Assembly (NCBI RefSeq): GCF_004345245.1
Contig: NZ_SLUQ01000004.1
Coordinates: 372,001-436,000, forward strand
Length of the DNA stretch: 64,000 bases
Source of the DNA: Rhizobium sp. BK251
Lineage (GTDB): Bacteria > Pseudomonadota > Alphaproteobacteria > Rhizobiales > Rhizobiaceae
Reading direction: 5' to 3'
In this document: piece by piece, positions 17,480-26,538 of the stretch
How positions within the stretch are numbered: position 1 is the first letter of the stretch
How the letters are laid out: each line of letters opens with the position of its first letter
Notes under the pieces: generated by a model
The model's input: the letters and a program-made list of their open reading frames with translations, nothing else
Databases searched by the model: none
What the model was told of the DNA's origin: nothing
Position numbers and translations under genes: made by a program

Positions 17480-17530
17480 CGTGGTGATTTGGCCGGCCGG
17501 CTTGCAGCCACGTTAAATAAGTCGCTAAAG
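17480..17530 (+). promoter_or_regulatory. SAM-II riboswitch (metA motif)
   Basis: The element matches the alphaproteobacterial SAM-II consensus: CGTGG / GGCCGG / GGCTTGCAGCCACGTTAAA / CGCTAAAG in order. P1 is CGTGG (17480-17484) with CCACG (17508-17512), and the GCTAAAG near the 3' end supplies the pseudoknot strand. It lies 66 nt upstream of metA and just before an intrinsic terminator, so SAM should lower metA transcription. Confidence 0.95.
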
Positions 17531-17542
17531 GGCCGCGTGCGG

Positions 17543-17581
17543 ACCGGTAGCGATTTTTATCGCCGCCGGTTTTTTGTTTTT
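17543..17581 (+). terminator. Intrinsic terminator forming the expression platform of the SAM-II riboswitch
   Basis: ACCGGTAGCGAT (17543-17554), a TTTT loop and ATCGCCGCCGGT (17559-17570) make a 12-bp stem with one G-U pair and one mismatch, followed by TTTTTTGTTTTT. It ends about 15 nt before the metA ATG, which fits regulated attenuation rather than the end of an upstream gene. Confidence 0.9.
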
Positions 17582-17595
17582 GAACGAGTGATGCC

Positions 17596-18519
17596 ATGCC
17601 CATCAAGATCCCCGATACGCTCCCCGCATTCGAGACCCTCGCCCACGAAGGCGTGCGGGTCATGACCGAAACGGTGGCAATCCGCCAGGACATCCGTCCG
17701 CTGCAGATCGGGCTTCTGAACCTCATGCCGAACAAAATCAAGACGGAGGTGCAGATGGCGCGCCTCGTCGGCGCCTCGCCGCTGCAGGTGGAGCTTTCGC
17801 TGATCCGTATCGGCGGCCACAAGGCCAAGAACACCTCCGAGGATCACCTGCTCGCCTTTTACGAGACCTGGGAGGAGGTCAGGCATCGCAAGTTCGATGG
17901 CTTCATCATCACCGGCGCGCCGATCGAGACGCTGCCCTATGAAGAGGTCACCTACTGGAAGGAGATGCAGCAGATCCTGGACTGGACCACGACCAACGTG
18001 CATTCCACGATGAATGTCTGCTGGGGTGCGATGGCGGCGGTCTATCATTTCCACGGTGTGCCGAAGTATCAGCTGAAGGAGAAAGCCTTCGGCGTTTACC
18101 GGCACCAGAACCTCAAGCCCTCTTCGATCTATCTGAACGGCTTCTCGGACGATTTCGCCGTTCCCGTGTCGCGCTGGACGGAGGTTCGCCGCACGGACAT
18201 CGAAAAGGTGCCGGCTTTGCAGATCCTGATGGAATCGAGCGAGATGGGGATATGCCTCGTCCAGGAGACCGCGGGCAACCGGCTCTACATGTTCAACCAC
18301 GTCGAATATGATTCCACGTCGCTCGCCGACGAATATTTTCGCGACGTCAACGCTGGCGTGCCGATCAAGATGCCGCACAACTATTTCCCGCACAACGATC
18401 CGGCGCTGCAGCCGCAGAACCGCTGGCGCAGCCATGCGCATCTCCTTTTCGGCAATTGGATCAACGAGATCTACCAGACGACGCCCTATGATCTGGAAGA
18501 GATCGGAACCAAGGCCTGA
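17596..18519 (+). CDS. metA: Homoserine O-acyltransferase MetA, predicted acetyl-CoA-specific
   Basis: First committed enzyme of methionine synthesis; acylates the homoserine hydroxyl. 307 aa with the nucleophile Cys142 (VCWGAM), His235 (MFNHVEY) and Glu237 of the family. Position 111 is Glu (GAPIET), whereas E. coli MetA has Gly there; in the family Glu111 goes with acetyl-CoA and Gly111 with succinyl-CoA, so this enzyme should be a homoserine O-acetyltransferase despite the usual label of succinyltransferase. Start ATG 17596. Regulated by the SAM-II riboswitch and terminator just upstream. It stands alone. Confidence 0.95.
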   Translation: MPIKIPDTLPAFETLAHEGVRVMTETVAIRQDIRPLQIGLLNLMPNKIKTEVQMARLVGASPLQVELSLIRIGGHKAKNTSEDHLLAFYETWEEVRHRKFDGFIITGAPIETLPYEEVTYWKEMQQILDWTTTNVHSTMNVCWGAMAAVYHFHGVPKYQLKEKAFGVYRHQNLKPSSIYLNGFSDDFAVPVSRWTEVRRTDIEKVPALQILMESSEMGICLVQETAGNRLYMFNHVEYDSTSLADEYFRDVNAGVPIKMPHNYFPHNDPALQPQNRWRSHAHLLFGNWINEIYQTTPYDLEEIGTKA

Positions 18520-18666
18520 GGTAGTTCACCTGTCTTGAACAGGCTGTCTTGTGGGAACCGCAAGGCGGCGGCCTCAATCATTTTTCCCGACGGACCGATT
18601 GCGGTTTCCGGCGAATGGAGGCACGTTCCAGCCTTGCGATTTCGATGAAGCAGTGGATGGTGAGAC

Positions 18667-19692
18667 ATGACCAAGAGCACGATGGAACGGGAAGTTTTCG
18701 GACACACGGCAGCGGGCGAACCCGTCTATCGCGTTGAGATCAAGGGCGGTGGCCTGACGGCAAAGGTCATGACCTGGGGTGCCGTGATCCAGGATTTGAG
18801 GCTCGAGAGTCACGCCGCGCCGCTGCTGCTCGGCTTCGACGACTTCGACAGCTATCCCGCTCACTCCTCCTATTTCGGCGCCACGCCCGGCCGCTGTGCC
18901 AACCGCATCGGCGACGGCAAGTTCACGCTCGACGGCAAGGCCTACCAGCTGGAACTCAACGAAAAGGGCGTCACGCATCTGCATGGCGGCAAGGACAATA
19001 CGGCCAAGCGCAACTGGACGATCGTCGAACACGACCCGGACCGCGTCGTGCTGAAGATCGTCGATCCCGACGGCCGCGCCGGCTATCCCGGCAACTGCAC
19101 GATCCTGGCAACCTACTGGGTCCATGGCAATGGCGAGCTGACAGTCAACTACGAGGCGACGACCGACCAGCCGACGCTCGCCAATATCTGCCAGCATGCC
19201 TATTTCAATCTGGGCGACCGCGAAGACACGCTCGACCATGACATCATGATTGCTGCAAACCACTACCTGCCGACGAACGAAAAGCAGGTTCCGACCGGTG
19301 AGGTTCGCCCTGTGGACGGGACCGGCTTCGATTTCCGCGAGATGTCGCCGATGAAGCGCTTCGTCGACGGCGAGCAGATGCTCTACGACCACAACTTCTG
19401 CCTCTCGCCGGAACGCACCGCCAAGCGTTCGGTGGTCCTCGCCCGCAGCGTCAGTTCCGGTGTTTCCCTGGAAGTCCGCACCACCGAGCCGGGCGTCCAG
19501 TTTTACGCAGGCTTCAAGCTCAACGTCCCGGTTCCCGGACACGATGGGCGCAAATACGGCCCGTTTGCCGGCTTCTGCCTTGAAACCCAGGTCTGGCCGG
19601 ATGCCATCAATCACGAGGGCTTCCCCAACGCCGTGCTTCGTCCGGGCGAAGTGCTGCGGCAGGAAACGGACTACATCTTCTCGAAAAACTGA
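18667..19692 (+). CDS. galM: Aldose 1-epimerase (galactose mutarotase)
   Basis: Cytoplasmic mutarotase interconverting alpha and beta anomers of galactose or related aldoses. 341 aa. Catalytic and substrate residues occur in the expected places: TPGRCANRI (Arg), GVTHLHGG (first His), the second His in QHAYFNLG, an Asp in DHDIMI, and the Glu base in FAGFCLETQVWPDA. The nearby amino-sugar operon is separated from it by a terminator and has its own regulator, so galM is probably an independent unit. Confidence 0.92.
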   Translation: MTKSTMEREVFGHTAAGEPVYRVEIKGGGLTAKVMTWGAVIQDLRLESHAAPLLLGFDDFDSYPAHSSYFGATPGRCANRIGDGKFTLDGKAYQLELNEKGVTHLHGGKDNTAKRNWTIVEHDPDRVVLKIVDPDGRAGYPGNCTILATYWVHGNGELTVNYEATTDQPTLANICQHAYFNLGDREDTLDHDIMIAANHYLPTNEKQVPTGEVRPVDGTGFDFREMSPMKRFVDGEQMLYDHNFCLSPERTAKRSVVLARSVSSGVSLEVRTTEPGVQFYAGFKLNVPVPGHDGRKYGPFAGFCLETQVWPDAINHEGFPNAVLRPGEVLRQETDYIFSKN

Positions 19693-19742
19693 GGCGGTCG
19701 ACAGGCCAGGCAGGCCTCACGCTCTTTTAGCCCTTCCGACCA

Positions 19743-19775
19743 GCGCCGCTCCCTCAGGGCGGCGTTTTTCTTTTC
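19743..19775 (+). terminator. Intrinsic terminator after galM
   Basis: CGCCGC...GCGGCG hairpin with a CCC/GGG inner stem (19743-19764) followed by TTTTTCTTTT. It lies 50 nt after the galM stop and before the GntR promoter. Confidence 0.85.
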
Positions 19776-19788
19776 GGAACCTCCTTGC

Positions 19789-19838
19789 AAACTGGTACTA
19801 AATAGGTTCTATTATCTTTCCATGGATAGAACCAGTTT
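19789..19838. promoter_or_regulatory. Candidate GntR/HutC operator overlapping the gntR start
   Basis: Two nested perfect 8-bp inverted repeats: AAACTGGT (19789-19796) with ACCAGTTT (19831-19838), and GGTTCTAT (19805-19812) with ATAGAACC (19826-19833). The ACTGGT/ACCAGT half-sites resemble those of DasR/NagR-type amino-sugar regulators. The inner repeat spans the ATG at 19822, so binding could block both transcription and early elongation. Confidence 0.6.
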
Positions 19839-20595
19839 GATAGCGGAGCTGAGAGGGCGAGGCCTTGCCGAAGGCGGTTCGAACGGGCCGCTCTACAAGC
19901 GCCTCGCGTCGGCGCTGACAGGCCTGATCGACGAGGGCCTGCTGAAGCCGGGCGCCGCCTTGCCGGGGGAGCGCGATCTTGCCGAGGCTCTGCAGCTCGG
20001 TCGCGTCACGATCCGCACGGCCTATCGCGAACTCATGACGTCCGGCGCGCTGGAATCCCGTCACGGCAGCGGCACCTTTGTTTCGCAGAAGGTAGAGCGG
20101 ATCGAGCAGTCGCTCTGGCGGCTTTCCTCCTTCTCTGCGGACATGCGCTCGCGCGGCCGTTCGCCATCTGCCAGGATCCTGTCGAAAGCCATCGGCAAGC
20201 CCTCGCCGGAGGAGGCCTTCCTCCTCGGCCTGGGCCTTGACGAGGAAGTGCTGCGGCTAGACCGGCTGCGGCTTGCCGACGATCTGCCGCTCGCAATCGA
20301 GCGTGCCGTCATTCCCGTCAAGTTCCTGGGCGAGAATGCTGCCGGCGACGGCTCCCTCTACGACGCGCTCGCCGGCAACGGATACCGTCCCGTACGGGCC
20401 TTGCAGCGGCTCACCGCCGTGACGCTCGATCCGTCGTCAGCCGCCATGCTGGACGTCAAGGTCGGCGCACCCGCGCTCCTTATCGAACGCGTCTCGCGGC
20501 TGGAGGACCAGCGCGTCGTCGAGTTCACCCGCTCGCACTATCGTGGCGATGCTTATGATTTCGTTGCAGAATTGAGAATTGGAGATGAGCTATGA
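19822..20595 (+). CDS. GntR-family (HutC subfamily) transcriptional regulator of amino-sugar catabolism
   Basis: 257-aa repressor with an N-terminal GntR winged helix (PLYKRLASALTGLIDEGLLKPG ... LPGERDLAEALQLGRVTIRTAYREL) and a C-terminal UTRA ligand-binding domain (from about residue 90). Its stop overlaps the next start by ATGA, so it heads the operon with the SIS deaminase, nagA and a second SIS protein. The likely effector is therefore GlcNAc-6-P or GlcN-6-P, as for NagR/DasR. Palindromes at its own start suggest autoregulation. Confidence 0.9.
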   Translation: MDRTSLIAELRGRGLAEGGSNGPLYKRLASALTGLIDEGLLKPGAALPGERDLAEALQLGRVTIRTAYRELMTSGALESRHGSGTFVSQKVERIEQSLWRLSSFSADMRSRGRSPSARILSKAIGKPSPEEAFLLGLGLDEEVLRLDRLRLADDLPLAIERAVIPVKFLGENAAGDGSLYDALAGNGYRPVRALQRLTAVTLDPSSAAMLDVKVGAPALLIERVSRLEDQRVVEFTRSHYRGDAYDFVAELRIGDEL

Positions 20596-21623
20596 GTGAG
20601 ACCCAGTCCCTGATGCTGACGGAAGCCGGCGAGTCGCCCGCGGTCGTCGCCGCCCTTCTCGAGAAGGACCGACCGGCCCTTGCGGAGATCGCCAGGCTGT
20701 TTGCGTCCGCCCGCCCGCCTGTCGTCACGACAGCAGCGCGCGGTTCTTCCGACCACGCAGCCACTTTCTTCAAGTATCTCTTCGAGATCGCCTGTGGTGT
20801 GCCGGTCGCTTCGATCGGCCCTTCCATTGCCTCGGTCTACGGCGCAGAACTCAGTCTTAAGGGCGGCATCCATTTCACGGTCTCGCAATCCGGTGCAAGC
20901 CCTGACATTGTCGCCTTGCAGCAGGCCGCCAAGCGCGGCGGCGCGACCACCATCGCCGTCGTCAACGTCACCGACAGCCCGCTTGCCAAGCAGGCCGATA
21001 TCGTCCTGGGGCTGAACGCCGGCCAGGAAAAGAGCGTCGCGGCCACGAAATCCTTCATAGCCTCGGTCGCCGCCCTGAGCGCCGTCACGGCGGCGGTCTC
21101 CGGCAAGGACGACCTGAAGGCAGCACTGGACAAGCTCCCCGAGGCACTGGCCGCCACCGCAGGCATCGACGCCAGCGCGGCGGAGGACGTGCTCTTCAAC
21201 GCCTCTTCGCTCTATACATCGGGCCGCGGCCCGGCCTTTGCGATCGCGCTGGAGGCCGCTCTCAAGGCAAAGGAAACGGCGGGGCTGCATGCGGAAGCCT
21301 TCTCGCTTGCCGAACTCATGCACGGCCCGATGCGGCTGGTGCAGCCGGGCTTCCCGATCGTCGCCTTCGCTCCTGACGATGCGGCCTTTGAAAACAACGC
21401 CAAGGCATTGGAGCGTCTGCGGGGCCTCGGCGCCACCACAGTACCCTTCTCGACCCAGCCGCTCGCCGGCGTCAATCTGCACATGCCCTCGACTGGCAAC
21501 GGCCTCATCGACCCGCTCGTCGCCCTGCTCTGCTACTATCGCCTCATCGAGGCGGTCACCCGCCGCAAGGGCTTCGATCCCGACAAGCCGGCCAATCTCC
21601 TCAAGGTCACGGAGACCGTCTGA
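20592..21623 (+). CDS. SIS-domain glucosamine-6-phosphate deaminase (NagB-II type)
   Basis: 343-aa protein with two sugar-isomerase (SIS) domains and no glutaminase domain, as in NagB-II/AgaS-like deaminases related to the GlmS isomerase half. Phosphosugar loops are visible: TAARGSSDHAA, SQSGASPDIVA (Ser-rich P-loop-like), ATKSFIAS and TSGRGPAFAIALEAALKAKE. It probably converts glucosamine-6-phosphate to fructose-6-phosphate and ammonia. It overlaps gntR by 4 nt and nagA by 1 nt, so the three are translationally coupled. Confidence 0.88.
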   Translation: MSETQSLMLTEAGESPAVVAALLEKDRPALAEIARLFASARPPVVTTAARGSSDHAATFFKYLFEIACGVPVASIGPSIASVYGAELSLKGGIHFTVSQSGASPDIVALQQAAKRGGATTIAVVNVTDSPLAKQADIVLGLNAGQEKSVAATKSFIASVAALSAVTAAVSGKDDLKAALDKLPEALAATAGIDASAAEDVLFNASSLYTSGRGPAFAIALEAALKAKETAGLHAEAFSLAELMHGPMRLVQPGFPIVAFAPDDAAFENNAKALERLRGLGATTVPFSTQPLAGVNLHMPSTGNGLIDPLVALLCYYRLIEAVTRRKGFDPDKPANLLKVTETV

Positions 21624-22780
21624 TGACGTACCAGGTCTTTTCGGGCGCACGCATTTTCGACGGCGAACGCTTCCATGACGATAGCGTTCTCGTCGTCGGC
21701 AGCGGGCGCGTGCAGGCGATTGCCGCTGCGAACGATGTTCCGCCCGGCGCCGAAGTCGTTCGTCTCGAAGGCGGCGTGCTTTCGCCCGGCTTCATCGATG
21801 CCCAGGTCAATGGCGGCGGCGGCCGGATGCTGAACGACGAGCCTTCGCCGGCCTCGATGTACATGATCGCCGAGGGCCACAGGCCCTACGGGACGACCTC
21901 GCTGCTGCCCACGCTGATCACCGACACCGGTGAGGCGACGGCGGCGGCAATCGAGGCAGCGGTCGAGGCGGTGAAGGCCGATCGCGGTGTCGCCGGGCTG
22001 CATCTCGAAGGACCGCATCTCGCTCCGGCTCGCAAGGGGGCACATCTCGCCGAACTCATGCGGCCCGTCGAGGACCGCGACGTCAAGGCCTTCATCCGGG
22101 CGCGCGAGGCGATCGGCGCGCTGCTCGTGACCATGGCCGCCGAACAGGTCACGCCTCGCCAGGTCCAGGCGCTCAGCGAGGCCGGGGTGATCGTCAGCAT
22201 CGGCCATTCGGATTGCACCAGCGTGGCGGCGGATGCCGCCTTCGATGCCGGCGCGCGCGGCGTCACCCATCTCTTCAATGCCATGAGCCAGCTTGGCCAC
22301 CGCGCACCCGGCCTCGTCGGGGCGGCGATCGACCACCCTGCAGTCTGGTGTGGCATCATCGCTGACGGCCATCACGTGGACCCGAAGGCGCTGCGCACTG
22401 CGCTTCGCGCCAAGCGCGGCGAGGCACGGCTCTTCTTCGTCACCGACGCCATGTCGCTGGTCGGTTCGAAGGAGGACAGCTTCACGCTGAACGGCCGGAC
22501 CGTGCGGCGGGAGAAGGGCGGCTTCTGCTCGAAGCTCGTGCTTGCCGATGGAACGCTGGCCGGCTCGGACGTCGACATGGCCTCGACCATCCGCTATGGC
22601 GTGACCTATCTGGAGCTGACGCTCGCCGAGGCGCTGCGGATGGCGACCACCTATCCGGCGCGGTTCCTCGGTCTTTCCGATCGGGGCCATCTGCTGCCCG
22701 GTGCCCGCGCCGATCTGGTGCATCTGAACGACGCCATCGAGGTGAAGGCGACCTGGATCAGCGGCCGACTATCCGCCTGA
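21623..22780 (+). CDS. nagA: N-acetylglucosamine-6-phosphate deacetylase
   Basis: 385-aa amidohydrolase that removes acetate from GlcNAc-6-P, feeding the SIS deaminase encoded upstream. The N-terminal strand motif [15 protein letters not shown] has DxN where many amidohydrolases have HxH, as in other NagA. Further metal/substrate residues occur in [10 protein letters not shown] (Glu), ISIGHSDC (His), GVTHLFNAM (His) and FVTDAMSL (catalytic Asp). ATG overlaps the preceding stop (TGATG). Third gene of the operon. Confidence 0.94.
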   Translation: MTYQVFSGARIFDGERFHDDSVLVVGSGRVQAIAAANDVPPGAEVVRLEGGVLSPGFIDAQVNGGGGRMLNDEPSPASMYMIAEGHRPYGTTSLLPTLITDTGEATAAAIEAAVEAVKADRGVAGLHLEGPHLAPARKGAHLAELMRPVEDRDVKAFIRAREAIGALLVTMAAEQVTPRQVQALSEAGVIVSIGHSDCTSVAADAAFDAGARGVTHLFNAMSQLGHRAPGLVGAAIDHPAVWCGIIADGHHVDPKALRTALRAKRGEARLFFVTDAMSLVGSKEDSFTLNGRTVRREKGGFCSKLVLADGTLAGSDVDMASTIRYGVTYLELTLAEALRMATTYPARFLGLSDRGHLLPGARADLVHLNDAIEVKATWISGRLSA

Positions 22781-22806
22781 CCAGCCAGCCAATAGGAGAA
22801 ACCGGC

Positions 22807-23535
22807 ATGAGCTCGATCACCGAGACCTATTTCGCTGATATCATTGGCCGCCTGCAGTCGCTGCAGCACACGCTGGCGGAACCGATGGCGCGCGCGGCGC
22901 AGGCAATATGCGAGGCGGCGCGCAACGATCGTCGCGTCTATGTCTTCGGCACCGGCCATTCGCACATGCTGGCGGAGGAGGTGCATTACCGCGCCGGCGG
23001 CCTCGCCTTCACCATCCCTGTCCTCGTCGGCTCGGCGATGCTGCATGAGGGTGCCGTCATCAGCTCGGTCTACGAACGCACCGAGGGACTCATCCGACCC
23101 GTCTTCGAGCGCTACGGGATGCAGCCGGGCGACGTGCTGGTCATCGCCTCCAATTCGGGTGTCAACGCGGCGCCCATCGAGGCGGCCGACTACGGACGCG
23201 AGATAGGCGCGACAGTGATTGCGATCACGTCCGTCGCTTATTCCACGGCCGCCGCAAATGGCCGCAGGCGGCTGGCGGATATCGCCGACATCGTCCTCGA
23301 CAACGGCTTGCCGCCGGGCGACGCGGTAATCGGCCTGCCCGGCAGCGATCTAAAGGTCGGTCCGGTTTCTACGGCGATCGGCGTGACCGTCCTCAACGCG
23401 ATCTTCGCCGAAGTGGCGGCAGAACTGGCCAAGGCGGGCGATCCGCCGGTCTATCTGAGTGCCAACATGCCCGGCGCCAAGGAGATCAACCAGCGACTGG
23501 TAAAGAAGTACCGGCCGCGCAACCCGCACCTCTGA
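22807..23535 (+). CDS. SIS-domain protein, UPF0309-like
   Basis: 242-aa cytoplasmic protein with one SIS domain: [22 protein letters not shown] is the phosphosugar loop and [14 protein letters not shown] a second one. It matches the UPF0309 family, whose reaction is unproven; relatives are phosphosugar isomerases or MurQ-like etherases. It follows nagA by 26 nt with AGGAGAAACC before its ATG, so it probably handles another amino-sugar phosphate or anomer in the same pathway. Confidence 0.85.
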   Translation: MSSITETYFADIIGRLQSLQHTLAEPMARAAQAICEAARNDRRVYVFGTGHSHMLAEEVHYRAGGLAFTIPVLVGSAMLHEGAVISSVYERTEGLIRPVFERYGMQPGDVLVIASNSGVNAAPIEAADYGREIGATVIAITSVAYSTAAANGRRRLADIADIVLDNGLPPGDAVIGLPGSDLKVGPVSTAIGVTVLNAIFAEVAAELAKAGDPPVYLSANMPGAKEINQRLVKKYRPRNPHL

Positions 23536-23571
23536 ATCGACGAGACCAGCGCAACAGCAGCCGCGGTCGCT

Positions 23572-24607
23572 TCAAGCCACCTGCGGCCGCGACGCGATCA
23601 TGCCTTCCGTGCGGGCGCGCACCTCAGGCGGAGCCAGGCACGAGGCGACGACTTCATAGCCCGGCGCTCCGGGATAGGGTGCCACGAAGACCGGAGGACT
23701 GTGATTGGCCGGGCAGAGGATGATCGCCTCCTGGGGCAAGACGTCATTCAGATCGAGAATTGCGCAGGAGCGCGTCATCAGGAAAAGCGGCCGTGAATCC
23801 GTTCTGCGATGACGCAGATATGCGGCAACGGCCTCCTGCGAGGATTGGTCGAGCCCATGCTCGACCATGTCGATCACCAGCGCTGAACCGCTATCGGATT
23901 CCAGCGCGACGACGAGAGCGACGAGCGGCGGCGAGATCGTGGCGCCTTCCTCTATAAGCCAGTCCATGACCTCCTCCACCCGTTGAGCCAACGCGGCGTC
24001 CGCCTCTAGCCTTGCACGGGCTTGTGCCGCCTCGTCCTGGAAACGGTCGAGCTCCAGAAATAGCGCCTCCGGCAAATTCTCGGCGATAGCGCGGGCAAGC
24101 CGCGTCTTGCCGCTGCCGAGCGAGCCGACAATGTAGGTGAGCGGTCGGATGTCATGCAGCTCGAATTCCTCGCCACCCCACGGCCAGGGAAGCCTGAACG
24201 TCGTGCCGATCTCAGATTTCTGCCGCATCAGCCGCATCAGATCTCCGGCATCAACCGTCCGACCGGCGGCGACTTCGGTGCGCAGCGCTCGCACCTTGGC
24301 GACCGTGGCGGAGAGTTCGATTATGCGCTCTTCGAGCGCCGCCTGATGGACCGTCAGCGCCGATTCCATGGATTGCGGATTGCCCTTCAGCACGAGGCCG
24401 ACCTGCGCCAGACTGAGGCCGAGTGCGCGCAGCGAGGCAATTTCGGCGCCTCTTGCCATTTGCGCGGGACCGTAGGCGCGCCATCCGGCCGACGTGCGCA
24501 CCGGAACGAGCAGCCCGCGTTGCTCATAGAGGCGCAAGGCCTTGGGGGGAAACGCCGAGCCGTCTGGCGGCTTCGGAGGGGCTGAAGAACTGTGCGGAGT
24601 AGCTCAC
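23572..24607 (-). pseudogene. MerR-type regulator fused to a P-loop ATPase domain, frameshifted in a C6 tract
   Basis: The intact part (to 24537, 321 aa) begins in the middle of a MerR helix-turn-helix (RLYEQRGLL) and continues into a P-loop domain with Walker A GSLGSGKTR. The missing N-terminus is found upstream in another frame: GTG at 24607, with GAGG before it, encodes VSYSAQFFSPSEAARRLGVSP, joining the MerR frame exactly if one base is removed from the six-C run (six G on the plus strand at 24544-24549). As written, the upstream frame stops within a few codons. It is either a real frameshift, a homopolymer sequencing error, or a slippage-regulated gene. Convergent with the amino-sugar operon. 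Confidence 0.8.
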
Positions 24608-24702
24608 GAATCACCTCGTTGTTCGTTGACCACATCCTTATGGGAGCGAGCCCAAGGGCCGGGTCAACTGCTCGTTTCCGGTAACGCGTTCATCAAACGA
24701 AA

Positions 24703-24731
24703 GCGGCCCGAAGCGCGAGGCTTCGGGCCGC
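24703..24731 (-). terminator. Terminator after efp
   Basis: Perfect 12-bp stem: GCGGCCCGAAGC (24703-24714), a 5-nt loop and GCTTCGGGCCGC (24720-24731). On the minus strand it follows the efp stop by about 24 nt and leads into TTTCGTTT. It could also stop plus-strand transcripts (CTCGAATTTT). Confidence 0.85.
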
Positions 24732-24754
24732 TCGAATTTTGCAGGCAACGCAAC

Positions 24755-25324
24755 TTAGTTCTTGGCGCGCTCGACGTAGGAATTGTCTTCCGTCGCGATG
24801 ACGACACGTGTGCCGGCATCGATATGCGGCGGCACCATGGTGCGCACGCCGTTCGAAAGCATTGCCGGCTTGTAGGAAGACGACGCCGTCTGGCCCTTGA
24901 CGACCGGCTCGGTCTCGACGATTTCCAGCGTGACGTGGCGCGGCAATTCGATCGCCAGCGGTACGCCCTCATGGATCGAAAGGATGCAGGTCATGCCTTC
25001 CTGAAGGAAGGCCTTCTGGTCGCCCATGGTATCGACATCGACGACGACCTGGTCGTAGCTCTCCGGGTTCATGAAGTGGAAGCCTTCGCCGTCTTCATAG
25101 AGGAACTGGAAGTTCACGTCCTCGACGAAGGCGCGCTCGACCTGCTCGGTGGTACGCCAGCGCTCGGACACCTTCACGCCGTCGACGATGCGGCGCATGT
25201 CGACCTGGGTGACCGGCGTGCCCTTGCCCGGATGGAAGTTCTGCGCCGTGAGAACGACATAAAGCTTGCCGTCCACATCGAGCACGTTGCCCTTGCGGAC
25301 CGAAGAGGCGATGACCTTGACCAT
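24755..25324 (-). CDS. efp: Elongation factor P
   Basis: 189-aa translation factor that relieves ribosome stalling at polyproline. Three OB-type domains as in all EF-P. The modification loop is HPGKGTP with Lys at residue 34, the residue beta-lysylated by EpmA/EpmB in enteric bacteria. ATG at 25324 has GGAAG upstream. It is divergent from epmA-epmB over 149 nt, so all three genes for a modified EF-P are together, which supports the Lys34 beta-lysylation type here. Confidence 0.97.
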   Translation of the reverse strand: MVKVIASSVRKGNVLDVDGKLYVVLTAQNFHPGKGTPVTQVDMRRIVDGVKVSERWRTTEQVERAFVEDVNFQFLYEDGEGFHFMNPESYDQVVVDVDTMGDQKAFLQEGMTCILSIHEGVPLAIELPRHVTLEIVETEPVVKGQTASSSYKPAMLSNGVRTMVPPHIDAGTRVVIATEDNSYVERAKN

Positions 25325-25473
25325 AAGACTTCCTTGTAACTCGGCTTTCGGCGTCGTAGAGGACTGGCGAAATGGCCTCCGGGACGCGATTGTTTTTTCG
25401 TTGGGGGCGGAACTAAACTAAAATCGCTGAAATTGCCACCCCATCCCGGCCGATCCGACGAAGAAAGCTTGCG

Positions 25474-26538
25474 ATGAACCCTCCGAGCGCGAAAGCCTCT
25501 CCCTGGTGGACGCCGGCAGTCCATGCCGACCGTCGCCCCTTCCTCATCGGGCGCAACGCCATCCAGGCGGCACTGCGTGGTTATTTCGCCGCCGAGGACT
25601 TCATCGAGGTGGACACGGCAACGCTGCAGGTCTCCCCCGGCAACGAGGCGCATCTGCACGCCTTTTCGACACTCGCGGTGACGACCGATGGGCAGGCCGA
25701 GCCGTTCTACCTCCACACCTCACCGGAATTCGCCTGCAAGAAGCTCTTGGCGGCAGGCGAGCCGCGGATAAGCTGCTTTGCCCATGTGTATCGCAACCGC
25801 GAGCGTGGGCCGCTGCATCACCCCGAATTCACGATGCTGGAATGGTATCGCACCGGCGAGACCTATGAGAGCCTGATGGCCGATTGCGCCGGCATTCTCG
25901 CCCTAGCCGCCGAGACGGCGAAGGCGCGAAAGTTCACCTATCGCGGTTTCGAGATCGACCCCTTTGCAGAACCTGAACGCGTCAGTGTCGCCGAGGCCTT
26001 CGAACGCTTCGCCGGCATCGACCTGCTGGCGTCGATCGCGGCCAACGGATCGACGGATCGGACGCGGCTGGCATCGGAGGCCGGGCGCGCCGGGATCCGC
26101 GTTGCGGACGACGACGGTTGGGCGGATATCTTCAGCCGCATCCTCGTCGAAAAGGTCGAGCCCCGTCTCGGCTTCGGCCGCGCGACGATCCTCGACGAAT
26201 ATCCGGTTTCGGAGGCCGCCCTTGCTCGCCCCTCAGAGCACGATCCGCGCGTTGCCGAGCGCTTCGAGCTCTATGCTTGCGGCGTCGAGCTTGCCAACGG
26301 CTTCGGCGAGTTGACCGATGCGGTTGAACAGCGCCATCGCTTCGAAATCGAGATGGCCGAGAAGAACCGCGTCTATGGCGAACGCTATCCGCTCGACGAG
26401 GATTTCCTCGAGGCGCTGGCAGTCATGCCGGAGGCGAGCGGCATCGCGCTCGGTTTCGACAGGCTCGTGATGCTGGCGACAGGTGCCTCGCGCGTCGACC
26501 AGGTGCTGTGGGCGCCGGTCGCGGAGTATGGCCGATGA
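25474..26538 (+). CDS. epmA: EF-P--(R)-beta-lysine ligase EpmA (PoxA/GenX)
   Basis: 354-aa class II lysyl-tRNA-synthetase paralogue that lacks the anticodon-binding domain and attaches beta-lysine to Lys34 of EF-P. Class II motif 2 is seen in FAHVYRNRERGPLHHPEFTM and motif 3 in SGIALGFDRLVML near the C-terminus; VELANGFGEL is the usual substrate-site block. The stop overlaps the epmB start (ATGA). Divergent from efp. Confidence 0.95.
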   Translation: MNPPSAKASPWWTPAVHADRRPFLIGRNAIQAALRGYFAAEDFIEVDTATLQVSPGNEAHLHAFSTLAVTTDGQAEPFYLHTSPEFACKKLLAAGEPRISCFAHVYRNRERGPLHHPEFTMLEWYRTGETYESLMADCAGILALAAETAKARKFTYRGFEIDPFAEPERVSVAEAFERFAGIDLLASIAANGSTDRTRLASEAGRAGIRVADDDGWADIFSRILVEKVEPRLGFGRATILDEYPVSEAALARPSEHDPRVAERFELYACGVELANGFGELTDAVEQRHRFEIEMAEKNRVYGERYPLDEDFLEALAVMPEASGIALGFDRLVMLATGASRVDQVLWAPVAEYGR

